Shown here in pieces: positions 43,050 through 55,291 of a stretch of DNA of 64,000 nt. The DNA is from Gemmatimonadota bacterium. GTDB taxonomy: Bacteria; Gemmatimonadota; Gemmatimonadetes; Gemmatimonadales; Gemmatimonadaceae. The stretch spans positions 248,001 to 312,000 of the forward strand of contig JAZKBK010000001.1 in assembly GCA_040388625.1 (NCBI GenBank), in the 5' to 3' direction. The notes below the pieces were generated by a model that saw nothing but the letters and a program-made list of their open reading frames with translations, had not been told where the DNA came from and ran no database searches. Each line of letters begins with the position of its first letter. The first letter of the stretch is position 1. A program made the position numbers and the translations under genes.

Positions 43050-44282
43050 ATGCTCATAGCTGATCCGGAAGAATCGACAATGACCGCCGCGCCAGTTCAC
43101 TACCTCGACGCGATCTCGCTCGGGAAGATCGTCCAGATCCGGGAGCAGCTGCTCAAGGCCCAGGCGACCGGCATGCGGGTGTTTCGCTTCGAGTCGGGCG
43201 ACCCCAGCTTCAGCGTCGCCACTCCAGTGCTCGACGCGGTCGATGCCGCAGCGCGCGCCGGAAAGACGCACTACATCCCGAACAACGGAATCCCGCAGCT
43301 TCGCGACGCGCTCGCGGCCAAGGTGCGCAACCGCAATCACCTCGCTGGCGTGACGAGCGACGACGTTTTCGTCACGAATGGCGCGATGCACGCGCTCTTC
43401 GTCACGTTTGGCGCCCTGCTCGTTCCTGGCGACGAGGTGATAGTTCCGGATCCCATGTGGACGGAGGTTGTCGAGAACATACGGATGGCGGGCGGCGTCC
43501 CCGTCGGCGTCGAGCTCAGCGCCGCCGACGATTTCGAGTACCGTACCGATCGGATCGAGGCCGCAATCACGCCGCGTACGCGCGCAATCTTCATCAACAC
43601 GCCGCACAACCCGACGGGTGCCGTCCTTTCGGTCGAGCGGTTGAAGGAAATCGTGGAACTTGCCCGCGCCAACAACCTGTGGATCGTCTCCGACGAAGCC
43701 TACGAGGACGTGCTCTACGACCCGTGGACCCACGTCTCCATCGGATCGCTCGCAGGTGATTACGCCGATCGTGTCATCAGCATCTTTTCGTTCTCCAAAT
43801 CACACGCGATGAGCGGCTTGCGGGTCGGCTATATCGTGACACGGTCCCCGTTGATGCACGACCGAATTCCCAAGCTGCTCCGGTGCAGCATCAACGGTGT
43901 CAACAGTCTTGCACAATGGGCCGCGCTTGCGGCGGTGAACGGGCCTGAAGATCACCTGCAGGCAATGCGCAGCGAGTACGCGATACGCCGCGACATCATG
44001 CTTGGCGCGCTGTCCGGCATTCCCGGTGTCCGCGCCTTCGCGGCACGCGGTGCGTTCTACGCATGGGTCGAGCTCGACGAGTCCGCATACGAGCGCCTTG
44101 GCGTGCCCGACGCGGCGGCTTTGTCCGATCGGCTTGCAGCATCTGGAATCGGAAGCGCGCCCGGTGACGCATTCGGCGAGACGTGCGCCGGTGCGATCCG
44201 TTTCGCGTTCAGCTGCGACACGGCGATGGTACGCGAGGGAAGCGTCCTGCTTCGCGCCGCACTTTCCGAGGGGATTGCGTGA
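43050..44282 (+). CDS. PLP-dependent class I aminotransferase
   Basis: 410 residues; AAGGA lies 9 bases before ATG 43050, and ATG 43080 is possible. Fold-type I motifs: THYIPNNGIPQLRDALA, NTPHNPTGAVLS, VSDEAYEDVLYD, the PLP lysine Lys250 in FSFSKSHAMSGLRVGY, and the Arg in GAIRFAFSC. It belongs to the aspartate/glutamine-transaminase-like group. The omega-amidase gene overlaps its stop, which points to use of glutamine or asparagine as amino donor, as for MtnE in methionine salvage. Confidence 0.9.
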   Translation: MLIADPEESTMTAAPVHYLDAISLGKIVQIREQLLKAQATGMRVFRFESGDPSFSVATPVLDAVDAAARAGKTHYIPNNGIPQLRDALAAKVRNRNHLAGVTSDDVFVTNGAMHALFVTFGALLVPGDEVIVPDPMWTEVVENIRMAGGVPVGVELSAADDFEYRTDRIEAAITPRTRAIFINTPHNPTGAVLSVERLKEIVELARANNLWIVSDEAYEDVLYDPWTHVSIGSLAGDYADRVISIFSFSKSHAMSGLRVGYIVTRSPLMHDRIPKLLRCSINGVNSLAQWAALAAVNGPEDHLQAMRSEYAIRRDIMLGALSGIPGVRAFAARGAFYAWVELDESAYERLGVPDAAALSDRLAASGIGSAPGDAFGETCAGAIRFAFSCDTAMVREGSVLLRAALSEGIA

Positions 44283-45070
44283 AGTCAACCGCTGCGCCGC
44301 TGCGCGTTGCGCTCGGCGAGTACGACATCGGATGGCAGGAGACGGCTGCATCACTCGATCGCGCCTCTGCCATCGTCGCCGCCGCGGCGAGGAGCGGCAC
44401 CCGTCTCGTCGTGCTGCCGGAGATGTGTACTACCGGCTTCACCATGGATGCCGATTTTGCAGAGTCGCTGGAGGGAGAGAGCGTCACGCAGCTCTCGAAC
44501 ATGGCGTCCCAATCCAATGTATGGCTCCTTGCCGGCGTCGCGACGCGAGACCCGGATCCCCTCACACGCACTGCAAAAAACTCGGCTTTGATGTTCTCAC
44601 CCGACGGTGCCCTCGCCGCCGTGTACCACAAGCAGCGACTATTCGCGTACGCGAACGAGCAACGCTCCTACATGGGGGGCGATCAACCTGTCGTCATGGA
44701 TGTGGATGGAGTTCGCGTGAGCCCGTTCATCTGCTACGACCTGCGCTTTCCCGAGCTGTTTCGCGCCGTCGCGGCGGAGACGGATCTGATCGTCGTCATT
44801 GCGAGCTGGCCGGCGGCTCGCCGGGCGCATTGGGACGCGCTGTTGCAGGCCCGTGCGATCGAGAACCAGTGCTACGTCATCGGTGTGAATCGAATCGGCG
44901 TCGGTGATTCCATCGTGTACGACGGCGGCTCGGCGGCATACGACCCGTGGGGGATCCCGCTGGACCGATCCATTGTTCCTGGTACGGCTGACATCGCGTC
45001 CGTGTCGGTTTCACCCGGAGAGGTTGGACGGGTCAGAGGGGCGTATCCCTTCCTGGCCGATCGCCGTTAA
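44279..45070 (+). CDS. Omega-amidase/nitrilase family amidohydrolase (YafV/Nit2-like)
   Basis: 263 residues from GTG 44279 overlapping the aminotransferase stop (GTGA). The nitrilase catalytic triad is visible: Glu in VVLPEMCTTGFT, Lys in VYHKQRLF and Cys in FICYDLRFPELF. YafV/Nit2-type enzymes hydrolyse alpha-ketoglutaramate or 2-oxosuccinamate, removing the product of a glutamine/asparagine transaminase and pulling that reaction forward. Translational coupling to such a transaminase supports this role. Confidence 0.88.
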   Translation: MKSTAAPLRVALGEYDIGWQETAASLDRASAIVAAAARSGTRLVVLPEMCTTGFTMDADFAESLEGESVTQLSNMASQSNVWLLAGVATRDPDPLTRTAKNSALMFSPDGALAAVYHKQRLFAYANEQRSYMGGDQPVVMDVDGVRVSPFICYDLRFPELFRAVAAETDLIVVIASWPAARRAHWDALLQARAIENQCYVIGVNRIGVGDSIVYDGGSAAYDPWGIPLDRSIVPGTADIASVSVSPGEVGRVRGAYPFLADRR

Positions 45071-45147
45071 CGACGGTTGGGCCTCGGCGTCTATTCTCGT
45101 GAGCGTGCAGTCAACGTCGCTTTCACACTGCAGGACGGAGGATTGAC

Positions 45148-45564
45148 ATGAGGTACGGACTTGTTGCCGCAGCAGCGGCTGCCACCCTTTCCATAACCGC
45201 AATCTCGGCTGGCGCGCAGGTCGTGAGACTGACACCAGCGAACGCTGCCTGGTGTCGCGTTGACCGCGATCGCTGCGCCGATGTTCGCGACGTTCGTTAC
45301 GACAGGCGGGACACTCGCCGGGACGCTCGTGACATCGCGCAGGATCGGCGCGAAATTCGCACGGACCACCGTGCGGTACGCCGTGACGTGCGGGACGTCC
45401 GCCTGGACCGCGCGTACCACAACCCAGCTGCCGTCCGCGCGGATGAGCGCTCTGCGGCGGCAGCGCAGCGAGCCGCGAATGCAGAGTATCGCGATATCTT
45501 CGGCGATCGTCGCGATGTCAGAAACGATCGCCGCGACATCAGAAACGATCGCCGCTGGCCGTAA
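45148..45564 (+). CDS. Exported Arg/Asp-rich heptad-repeat protein
   Basis: 138 residues. GGAGG precedes ATG 45148. The signal peptide ends ISAGAQ. After a short segment with two Cys (WCRVDRDRC) the chain is built from 7-residue units like DRRDxRN/RRDVRDV, almost only Arg, Asp, Ala and Val, ending DRRDVRNDRRDIRNDRRWP. This would form a long, highly charged helix with salt bridges. I know no function for it. At the DNA level the last units are nearly identical 21-bp repeats, so the gene has grown by duplication. Confidence 0.75.
   Translation: MRYGLVAAAAAATLSITAISAGAQVVRLTPANAAWCRVDRDRCADVRDVRYDRRDTRRDARDIAQDRREIRTDHRAVRRDVRDVRLDRAYHNPAAVRADERSAAAAQRAANAEYRDIFGDRRDVRNDRRDIRNDRRWP
45505..45558 (+). 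repeat. 21-bp tandem repeat at the 3' end of the Arg/Asp gene
   Basis: Two copies of a 21-base unit (45505-45525 and 45526-45546; GATCGYCGCGAYRTCAGAAA then C) and a third partial copy (45547-45558). They differ at three positions, all silent or Val/Ile changes. Each unit encodes one heptad. Confidence 0.85.
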
Positions 45565-45573
45565 CTCCAGAGG

Positions 45574-45625
45574 GCGAATGCAAGGAGGCCGCCGAGTTTG
45601 CGCTCGGCGGCCTCCTTGCATTCGC
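45574..45625. terminator. Very long perfect hairpin between convergent genes
   Basis: Perfect 23-bp arms (45574-45596 and 45603-45625) with a 6-base loop, between the ends of the Arg/Asp gene (+) and the lipoprotein gene (-). It serves both strands. There is no T-tract. Confidence 0.75.
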
Positions 45626-45643
45626 TGATCATCGTTCTGGATG

Positions 45644-46183
45644 TTATTGCGATTGGCCGCCAAGCGCAGCCGCGATGTCGGCCTCGAGTGCGCCGGTGCT
45701 ACCGCACTGCACAGGCGCCGTCGACGAATTCTGATCCCGTGCTGTCGCCGCCAGGCTGGTCCGCACCGTCGTCCCCTTGCTGGACGGCTGAAGCTGCGTC
45801 GCGACACTGAGCCATACGTGGTAGGAGTTTGCGCGCTGCGTCCCGAATGGTGTGACACCACAATCGATGATGCGTGACATCGGTGTCTGTCCAAACCGGC
45901 CCATGAACTGCGCGTTCTGGGCCGCGACTGCGAAAGCAGCGCTGTCGCGCGCAGTCACCGGGAGCCCAAGATTGGAGTAAGCGGCATTCAGTTTCGCCCA
46001 GAGCTCAGCGGGTGTCCCCGCGACGTTCTGGCTCACGACCCGGACGTCCTGTTTGTATTGCAGTGACCCGGTGTTGCCAACCATCACCATGATCGGGTCC
46101 TGTTGCTGATTCACCAGCGATCCCGTTGCGCAGCCGGCGGTCGCAAGAACGGTGATTGTGAACAATGACCGACGTATCTGCAT
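45644..46183 (-). CDS. Lipoprotein of unknown function
   Basis: 179 residues from ATG 46183 with GGAG about 10 bases upstream; the longer frame adds a non-signal N-terminus. The signal ends LATAGC. The mature part is a mixed alpha/beta domain with AELWAKLNAAYSNLGLPV, FMGRFGQTPMSRIIDCG and SYHVWLSVATQLQ, and a second Cys near the C-terminus (VQCGSTG), possibly disulfide-bonded. The strand patterns resemble small outer-membrane-associated lipoproteins, but I do not recognise a family. Confidence 0.7.
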   Translation of the reverse strand: MQIRRSLFTITVLATAGCATGSLVNQQQDPIMVMVGNTGSLQYKQDVRVVSQNVAGTPAELWAKLNAAYSNLGLPVTARDSAAFAVAAQNAQFMGRFGQTPMSRIIDCGVTPFGTQRANSYHVWLSVATQLQPSSKGTTVRTSLAATARDQNSSTAPVQCGSTGALEADIAAALGGQSQ

Positions 46184-46262
46184 GCGACGGGCTCCATTCA
46201 GGATGAAAATACCCCGCAGAAAGTAGCCGCTCCCGGGCGCGCTGGCTAGCGCGTCCCGGAAC

Positions 46263-47042
46263 TCATCCGCACAGAACACTCCCACCGTTGACGTTGACGA
46301 TCTCTCCGGTGATGTGCCGTGCGAGCGGGGAGCACAGGAAGGCGACGGGTCCCGCTATGTCGGCCGGCGTAGCGATTCTGCCCAGAGGAATGCCATCGGA
46401 AATCCGCGCGATCCCGTGACCAGCGATGGCTCCTGCCACCATCTCGGTGTCGACCCATCCCGGTGCGACGCAGTTTACCGTAACGTCGCGCGGCGCAAGC
46501 TCCACGGCCAGTGACTTGGTGATCGAGATGACGGCGCCCTTGGTTGCGGCGTAGTCCGCGTGATACGCCTCACCTCGCTGGCCCGCAGTGCTCGAGATGA
46601 GCACGATCCTTCCACCGTCAGTGATGCTCCTCGCCACCGCAGCGCTGGTGAAGAAGATCGAATCGAGGTTTTCGCGCATCGTCCGATGCCAGCGCGCGGC
46701 GTCCATGCTGCTGAGCGGCACCTCTTCCTCCGGCCAGATCCCTGCGTTGCCGATGAAAATATCCAGACCGCCGAGCTCGCGTATGGTCGCCTGGACGAGC
46801 TGGTGTGCGCCTTCCGCCGTCGCCACGTCGGCCGCATGCACCGCGGCACGAACGCCGAAGGCGGCAGCATCCGCAGCCACAGCGCTGGCGTCGTCGTGCC
46901 GGCTGCGGTAACCAATCATGACGTCCGCGCCTGCCGCGGCTAACAGTCGTGCTGTCGCGGCCCCTATTCCGCGCGATGCACCGGTGACAAGTGCGCGCCG
47001 GCCCGCCAGATCGAGGATGCCACGTTCGTTGCTATTGACCAT
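46263..47042 (-). CDS. SDR family oxidoreductase (FabG-like)
   Basis: 259 residues. Classical short-chain dehydrogenase: cofactor motif TGASRGIGAATARLL, NAG in IFIGNAGIW, catalytic Ser in LISSTAGQ and the Tyr-x3-Lys pair in YHADYAATKGAV, then VAPGWVDTEM. The basic residue pair after strand 2 (GYRSRHD) favours NADP(H). It may be a 3-oxoacyl-ACP reductase or a sugar/alcohol dehydrogenase; the neighbours give no clue. Confidence 0.92.
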   Translation of the reverse strand: MVNSNERGILDLAGRRALVTGASRGIGAATARLLAAAGADVMIGYRSRHDDASAVAADAAAFGVRAAVHAADVATAEGAHQLVQATIRELGGLDIFIGNAGIWPEEEVPLSSMDAARWHRTMRENLDSIFFTSAAVARSITDGGRIVLISSTAGQRGEAYHADYAATKGAVISITKSLAVELAPRDVTVNCVAPGWVDTEMVAGAIAGHGIARISDGIPLGRIATPADIAGPVAFLCSPLARHITGEIVNVNGGSVLCG

Positions 47043-47129
47043 CGCACAATGTATCCGCTACACGGCTCGGGGCGGGAGGGGCGATCGATCGCCAGCCTGC
47101 GGTCGGGCAGGCGAGCGAGCGCTCGGTAG

Positions 47130-50100
47130 CTACGCGACGCGGCCCTTCATTCGGCGCCCGCGATTGACGCAGCGCGACGCATGGCCAGCGGCCCATCCAG
47201 CGACGTCGCTGCCTGGCATCGGATGCGCGAAGAAATAACCCTGACCATACTTGCAACCAAGCTCAGCCAGAATGTCGCACTGCTCCTGCGTCTCGATTCC
47301 CTCCGCAAGCGTCCGCACCTTCATCATCTCGCCCAGAGCCACGATGGTGCGCGCGAGCGCCCCGTCGCCGCCGCTGCGTGCGATTCCCTCGACGAATGTC
47401 TTGTCGACCTTCAGCACGTCGATCGGGAACCGCTGCAGGTAGCTCAGCGACGAATAGCCGGTGCCGAAATCGTCGATCGCGAGTTGAACGCCCAGTGCCT
47501 TGAGCGCGTGCAATCGCACGAGTGTTTCACTGGTGCGACGCATGAGCGTGCCTTCCGTCAGCTCGAGCACGACCCGGTCCGGGGGAGCGCCGCTGCTCTC
47601 CAGCGCCGCGGCGACGTCGCTCACGAAACTGTCCTGTTCCAGCTGCAATCCGGAGATGTTGATTCCCATGCGTAGCTCTTCGTGCAGACCTATCGCCCCA
47701 TCCGCTGCGAGCCTGTGCCACCGGCTCAGCTCGTTGCACGCGGTCTTCACAACCCATCGGCCGATCTCCACGATCAGGCCGGTATCTTCCGCGAGCTGAA
47801 TGAACTGTTTCGGGGCGAGCTCGCCGCGTGTCCGATGCGACCAGCGCACGAGCGCCTCGAATCCCTGAAGCATCCCGCTTTCCAGCGCGACGACGGGCTG
47901 AAACATGAGATGCAACTCGTTCCGCTCCAGTGCGCCGCGCAGGTCCGACTCCAGCTCCAGACGATCGACAATGGCAGCGTGCATCCGCGGCTCGAAGACA
48001 GTGTGGCGCGCACTGCCTGCTTCCTTCGAGTTGTACATGGCGACGTCCGCGTTGCGCAGTATGTCGTCCGCGGCGTCGCCAGGTGATGCGTGGGCGAGCC
48101 CGAGACTCGCCGTAACGATCACCTCGCGGCCACGCAGGCTTATCGGCGCGCGCAAGGATTCCTCCACGCGCGTAACGACATCGAGCGCCTCTTCCGCGCT
48201 CACGAGATCTTCGAGCAGGATCGCGAACTCGTCACCGCCGAACCGCGCAACGGTATCGTGGCTCCGCACAGCGCCGACGAGCCGCGAGCCGACCGCCGCG
48301 AGCAGACGGTCGCCCTCGCCGTGTCCAAGACTGTCGTTTATGGTCTTGAAATCGTCGAGATCGAGGAAGAGAATCGCTACGTGCTTCCCGCGTCCGATGC
48401 GACTGAGCGCGTGCATGACGCGGTCGCGGAAAAGGGCGCGGTTCGCGAGTCCTGTGAGGGGATCGTGGAACGCGCGGTAGGTCAGTTGTGTCTCGAGCAC
48501 CTTGCGCTCCGTAATGTCGACCGCGAGCCCGAGCGCGCCTTCGATATCGCCCGATGCCGCTCTCAGCGGTTCGACGCTGCACACGAAGCTGCGCCCAATC
48601 CACGCGAGCTCGAACGACGCCGAGTCGCCGCGCAGCGCGGATGAGATTGCGCTGGTGCCCGACACCGTCTCGCCGGCACTGCCGAAATGCTCGCTCGCAT
48701 GCATCCCGATGAGATGTTCCGGTTCGATTCCGAGTGCGTTGAGACCGGCGCCCAGTGCCGAGGTGAAGTGGCCATCCCGATCAGTGGCCCACAGAACAGC
48801 GGGTATCTGGTGCATCACGAGATGCAGCCGCGCTTCGCGATCGCGCAGCGCAGATTCGGCAGCTCGCCGCGCGGTGACGTCGCGCAACACTGTCTGCACT
48901 GCCGGTGATCCGTTGTGCTCGACAGCGACGGACAGCGCCTCGACATCCGCAATTCCACGATCCGCTGTGATTATCCGGTACTCCGATGGTTTCGTCGAGA
49001 ATTCGCCTCGCCCGCGCGAGCTAAGCGCGTCGACCAGCCGTTCGAGCGAGTCGGGATGCACGAAGGATGAAAGCGAGCGCCCAATAAATGCATCAGCATT
49101 CCCGGCACCCAGCATCGCCGCACCGGTCTTGTTGATGTAGAGGAGAGCGCCGTCGCGATGGACTATTATGGCCTCCGGAGACTGCTCCACCAGTTGACGG
49201 TACCGTTCCTCGCTGGTCCTCAGCGCACGTTCGGCGCGCACCTTCTCCGTGACATCGCGGGATACGCCGATCAATCCAATAATGTTGCCTTCGGCGTCAC
49301 GCCAGGGAGTGCGCGTCGTCACGTACTGCCGCATCACGCCATCCGCATCTCTCGCTGTGGCGTCAGTGACTACAGTCTCGCCGGCTGTTATTGCATCCAG
49401 ATCGCGGGCACGAATCAACCTTGCCGTACTTTCACCGAAGATCGACACGTCATCCGATCCGATGATGACGTGCGCCGGAACGCCGAACATGTTGGCGCCC
49501 GCGGAGTTGATCAGATGGTAGTGTCCGTCGACGGTCTTGGCCCACACCGAGTCGGAAGTGCCCTCGGTGACAGCTCGCATCGTCGCGACGTGCTGCCGGA
49601 GAATCTGCGCTGCGTGCATGCGCTCCGTGACATCGCGCACCACGGCAGTGAACACGATCCGCTCCGCGCCAGTTCGGACGCTGAGTGCCATTTCGATGAC
49701 GAAGATCGCGCCGTCCTTGCGCATGGCGCGAAGCTGCACGGTTCGCGCAGCGCCACTGGCGTCACCAGCCTGGATCCTGCGCAACGTGGCGAGATGCGCC
49801 TCACGCCGCTCCTGCGGTACGAGCATGCCGATCGACTGACCCAGCACCTCGGCTTCGGTGTAGCCGAACATCTGCGCTGCCGGCGCGTTCCAGAAGACGA
49901 TGCGCTGATCACCGTCGGATGCAATGATCGCGTCGGACACATCCTCGGCGATCGCACGGAAGTGAGCCTCGGACTCACGAAGAAATGATTCGGCAGCGGC
50001 GCGCCGATGCTCGCGGCTGCGGATGATGTACGCAGCCGTAGCCGCGGCGATCGCGGCAACCATCACCGGAATCAATCGCACTCCCCAGGGGGAAAGACCG

Positions 50101-50201
50101 GGCAGCAGCGCACGATCCGCGACCTGGAGCAGCGCGAGAGCCCCAAGGGTGCAGACACCTACGATTACTGTCGATCGGGTGATCGAGGATCGTTCGTACA
50201 T
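47130..50201 (-). CDS. PAS-PAS-PAS-PAS-GGDEF-EAL signalling protein
   Basis: 1023 residues from ATG 50201; the longer frame to 50450 is low-complexity. Two membrane helices near the N-terminus (about 11-32 and 40-62) precede four PAS segments (about 80-190, 205-320, 325-445 and 455-570). The GGDEF domain has the intact RFGGDEFAILLED site, and the EAL domain has GFEALVRW with GINISGLQLEQ and DDFGTGYSSLSYL. Both c-di-GMP synthesis and hydrolysis look possible. The target of the signal is unknown. Confidence 0.95.
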   Translation of the reverse strand: MYERSSITRSTVIVGVCTLGALALLQVADRALLPGLSPWGVRLIPVMVAAIAAATAAYIIRSREHRRAAAESFLRESEAHFRAIAEDVSDAIIASDGDQRIVFWNAPAAQMFGYTEAEVLGQSIGMLVPQERREAHLATLRRIQAGDASGAARTVQLRAMRKDGAIFVIEMALSVRTGAERIVFTAVVRDVTERMHAAQILRQHVATMRAVTEGTSDSVWAKTVDGHYHLINSAGANMFGVPAHVIIGSDDVSIFGESTARLIRARDLDAITAGETVVTDATARDADGVMRQYVTTRTPWRDAEGNIIGLIGVSRDVTEKVRAERALRTSEERYRQLVEQSPEAIIVHRDGALLYINKTGAAMLGAGNADAFIGRSLSSFVHPDSLERLVDALSSRGRGEFSTKPSEYRIITADRGIADVEALSVAVEHNGSPAVQTVLRDVTARRAAESALRDREARLHLVMHQIPAVLWATDRDGHFTSALGAGLNALGIEPEHLIGMHASEHFGSAGETVSGTSAISSALRGDSASFELAWIGRSFVCSVEPLRAASGDIEGALGLAVDITERKVLETQLTYRAFHDPLTGLANRALFRDRVMHALSRIGRGKHVAILFLDLDDFKTINDSLGHGEGDRLLAAVGSRLVGAVRSHDTVARFGGDEFAILLEDLVSAEEALDVVTRVEESLRAPISLRGREVIVTASLGLAHASPGDAADDILRNADVAMYNSKEAGSARHTVFEPRMHAAIVDRLELESDLRGALERNELHLMFQPVVALESGMLQGFEALVRWSHRTRGELAPKQFIQLAEDTGLIVEIGRWVVKTACNELSRWHRLAADGAIGLHEELRMGINISGLQLEQDSFVSDVAAALESSGAPPDRVVLELTEGTLMRRTSETLVRLHALKALGVQLAIDDFGTGYSSLSYLQRFPIDVLKVDKTFVEGIARSGGDGALARTIVALGEMMKVRTLAEGIETQEQCDILAELGCKYGQGYFFAHPMPGSDVAGWAAGHASRCVNRGRRMKGRVA

Positions 50202-50425
50202 GGGGTGGGATGGTGTTCGCGAACGGGCCGCTCGGTCGGCTCGTCCGTGCTTGAGTATCGGCGCCAGACGGGCGGCGTTGTAGCGGGCCGGTGAACTGAG
50301 TCGACCCGAATGAACACCGAATCTACCTACTTGCACTGCCTTGCGCACCCGCACGCCAGGCGTCAACCTTCCAACGCGGCAAACGCTCTCGCGTATCAGG
50401 GTTACACACTCAACCGATCCAGCTC

Positions 50426-50842
50426 GTGACAGCTTTCTTTCATCTTGCATTCCCGGTGGACGACCTCAGTGCGGCGCGCACGTTTTATGGCGACGTGCTT
50501 GGCTGCAAGGAGGGGCGCAGCGATCCCGCCTGGGTCGATTTCGACCTGTTCGGTCATCAGATCGTGGCGCACCTTCAGCCCGGTGCGGTAGGCGACCGCG
50601 CGTCGAGCGCGGTGGATGGCCACGGAGTGCCCATTCCGCACTTTGGTCTCGTCATGGAGATGCCGGATTGGGAGAATCTCGCGAGCCGATTGAAGGCGGC
50701 CGGGGTCGAGTTCGTAATCGAGCCTTACGTTCGCTTTGCCGGCCTTCCCGGCGAGCAGGCGACGATGTTCGTGCGTGACCCGGCGGGCAACGCGCTCGAA
50801 TTCAAGGCGTTCCGCGACATGTCCCAGATCTTCGCGAAATAA
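50426..50842 (+). CDS. VOC (glyoxalase/bleomycin resistance) family protein
   Basis: 138 residues from GTG 50426. The vicinal oxygen chelate fold shows [22 protein letters not shown] at the start and [16 protein letters not shown] at the end, with possible metal ligands His in FFHLAF, His in PIPHFGLVM and Glu in LEFK. This pattern fits dioxygenase or glyoxalase-like enzymes. No substrate can be guessed from the neighbours. Confidence 0.88.
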   Translation: MTAFFHLAFPVDDLSAARTFYGDVLGCKEGRSDPAWVDFDLFGHQIVAHLQPGAVGDRASSAVDGHGVPIPHFGLVMEMPDWENLASRLKAAGVEFVIEPYVRFAGLPGEQATMFVRDPAGNALEFKAFRDMSQIFAK

Positions 50843-50891
50843 CCTGGGCCGTCGCCGTCGCGGTCGCCGCGAGCGGGGAAGCGACTACTCA

Positions 50892-50921
50892 CCGTCATAC
50901 CCGCTTTCGCGGGTATGACGG
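50892..50921. repeat. REP-like palindrome
   Basis: Perfect 13-bp arms (50892-50904 and 50909-50921) with loop TTTC. The core GTCATACCCGC/GCGGGTATGAC is like extragenic palindromes common in many genomes. It lies between convergent genes and may also terminate transcription. Confidence 0.7.
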
Positions 50922-50943
50922 GTAAGAGGGAACCGCTGACGCG

Positions 50944-54132
<3,189 letters not shown>

Positions 54133-54250
54133 GTCTACCTCTTGTGATCTGGATTGTAGGCGAAGCCGGCCCGTCGAGCCGACTGGTGCAACGGTTCGTA
54201 TAACAGGTCTTTGCAACGGCTCCTGCAACAACTCGTGTGACGACCGCGCG

Positions 54251-55159
54251 TCACACGCGACGGGCGAGCACAGCTGCGGCTGTGTCGTGCACCGGGGTTG
54301 GTATCCCAGTTTCGCGGCCGAAGCGCGACACCGCGCCGCTCAGCACATCGAGCTCGGTGGGCCCGCCGCGCTCCACATCCAGCAGGAAGCTCGGTTTCAT
54401 CGTCCCCGGAAGTCTGTCGATGTGATGCATCATGTCCGCCTCCTGTGACGCGGGAATCGCTACCCCACGCGCTCGTCCGACTGCGGCGATCTCACCGACC
54501 GCACGCTCTATCAATAGATGCCCGAGCTCGGTATCGCGAATGCCGGCAACATCGCTTCGCGCCATACCGCATGCCGCGGCCATCGCGCACAACATGTTGA
54601 ACTTGCGCCACAGCTCGACGATGATATTCGTCGTAGCGATCGCCTCGATGTCAGCTTCGCGCAGCGCCTCGACGAAGCGCGTCACTCGTTCCGACAACTC
54701 TCCGTTCAGCTCGCCGACCACGATGCGCTCCTTCCACAAGGCTCGCTGAATCACGCCAGGCTCGGCCTTGTAGGCACTGACATTGGTCTGCCCGCCGAGT
54801 AGTTGGGAGCGCGGAACTCCCGCCTGCTGGAGATCGTCTGCGGCTTCGACGCCGTTCAGAAGTGGAACTATGACGCTTCCGTCGAGCGCGAGTTCTCGCG
54901 CAACCGGAGCGACTTCGGCGAGGGAGTAGCTCTTGACCGCTACTATCGTGAATTCCGAGCCGCTCAGCTCATCCGGTGCATTGGTCGCGCCGATCGGGAC
55001 GGTGAAGCTCCCGTTCGCGTCCCTGACGGTTATTCCGCCGGCGCGAATTGCCGCGAGATTGTCGCCGCGCGCGTAGAGTACCACATCGTGCCCGGCACGG
55101 GCGAGGAGGGCCCCGAAGTACCCGCCAACCCCGCCCGCGCCCAGAATTGCTATTCTCAT
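54251..55159 (-). CDS. 2-dehydropantoate 2-reductase family protein
   Basis: 302 residues from ATG 55159; the upstream extension overlaps the divergent gene. The N-terminus has the NADP fold MRIAILGAGGVGGYFGALLA, then VVLYARGDNLAAI, the substrate-lysine motif VAVKSYSLAEVA and Asn in LLNGVEAAD. The C-terminal ApbA-C domain carries ELWRKFNMLCAMAAACGM and MKPSFLLDVERGGPTELD. It would reduce ketopantoate to pantoate with NADPH, but many paralogues act on other 2-oxo acids. No coenzyme A pathway gene is adjacent. Confidence 0.88.
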   Translation of the reverse strand: MRIAILGAGGVGGYFGALLARAGHDVVLYARGDNLAAIRAGGITVRDANGSFTVPIGATNAPDELSGSEFTIVAVKSYSLAEVAPVARELALDGSVIVPLLNGVEAADDLQQAGVPRSQLLGGQTNVSAYKAEPGVIQRALWKERIVVGELNGELSERVTRFVEALREADIEAIATTNIIVELWRKFNMLCAMAAACGMARSDVAGIRDTELGHLLIERAVGEIAAVGRARGVAIPASQEADMMHHIDRLPGTMKPSFLLDVERGGPTELDVLSGAVSRFGRETGIPTPVHDTAAAVLARRV

Positions 55160-55291
55160 CTTACGATCAGGTGATTGGTTCCGAAGTAAAGCAAGATGTA
55201 GCGATTTGGGCGCCGACGTGAGAGGGGCGGAGGCGATTGATGCGCGAGGCTTGTTTTTCCGCGGCCACGGTGCGAGCGTAGGCAACCAGAA

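Noticed and set aside
42707-43057. In-frame N-terminal extension of PlsC (or a separate small gene) across the leader
   Set aside because: The translated stretch has no family similarity, and it lies opposite a promoter and terminator for the plus-strand operon.
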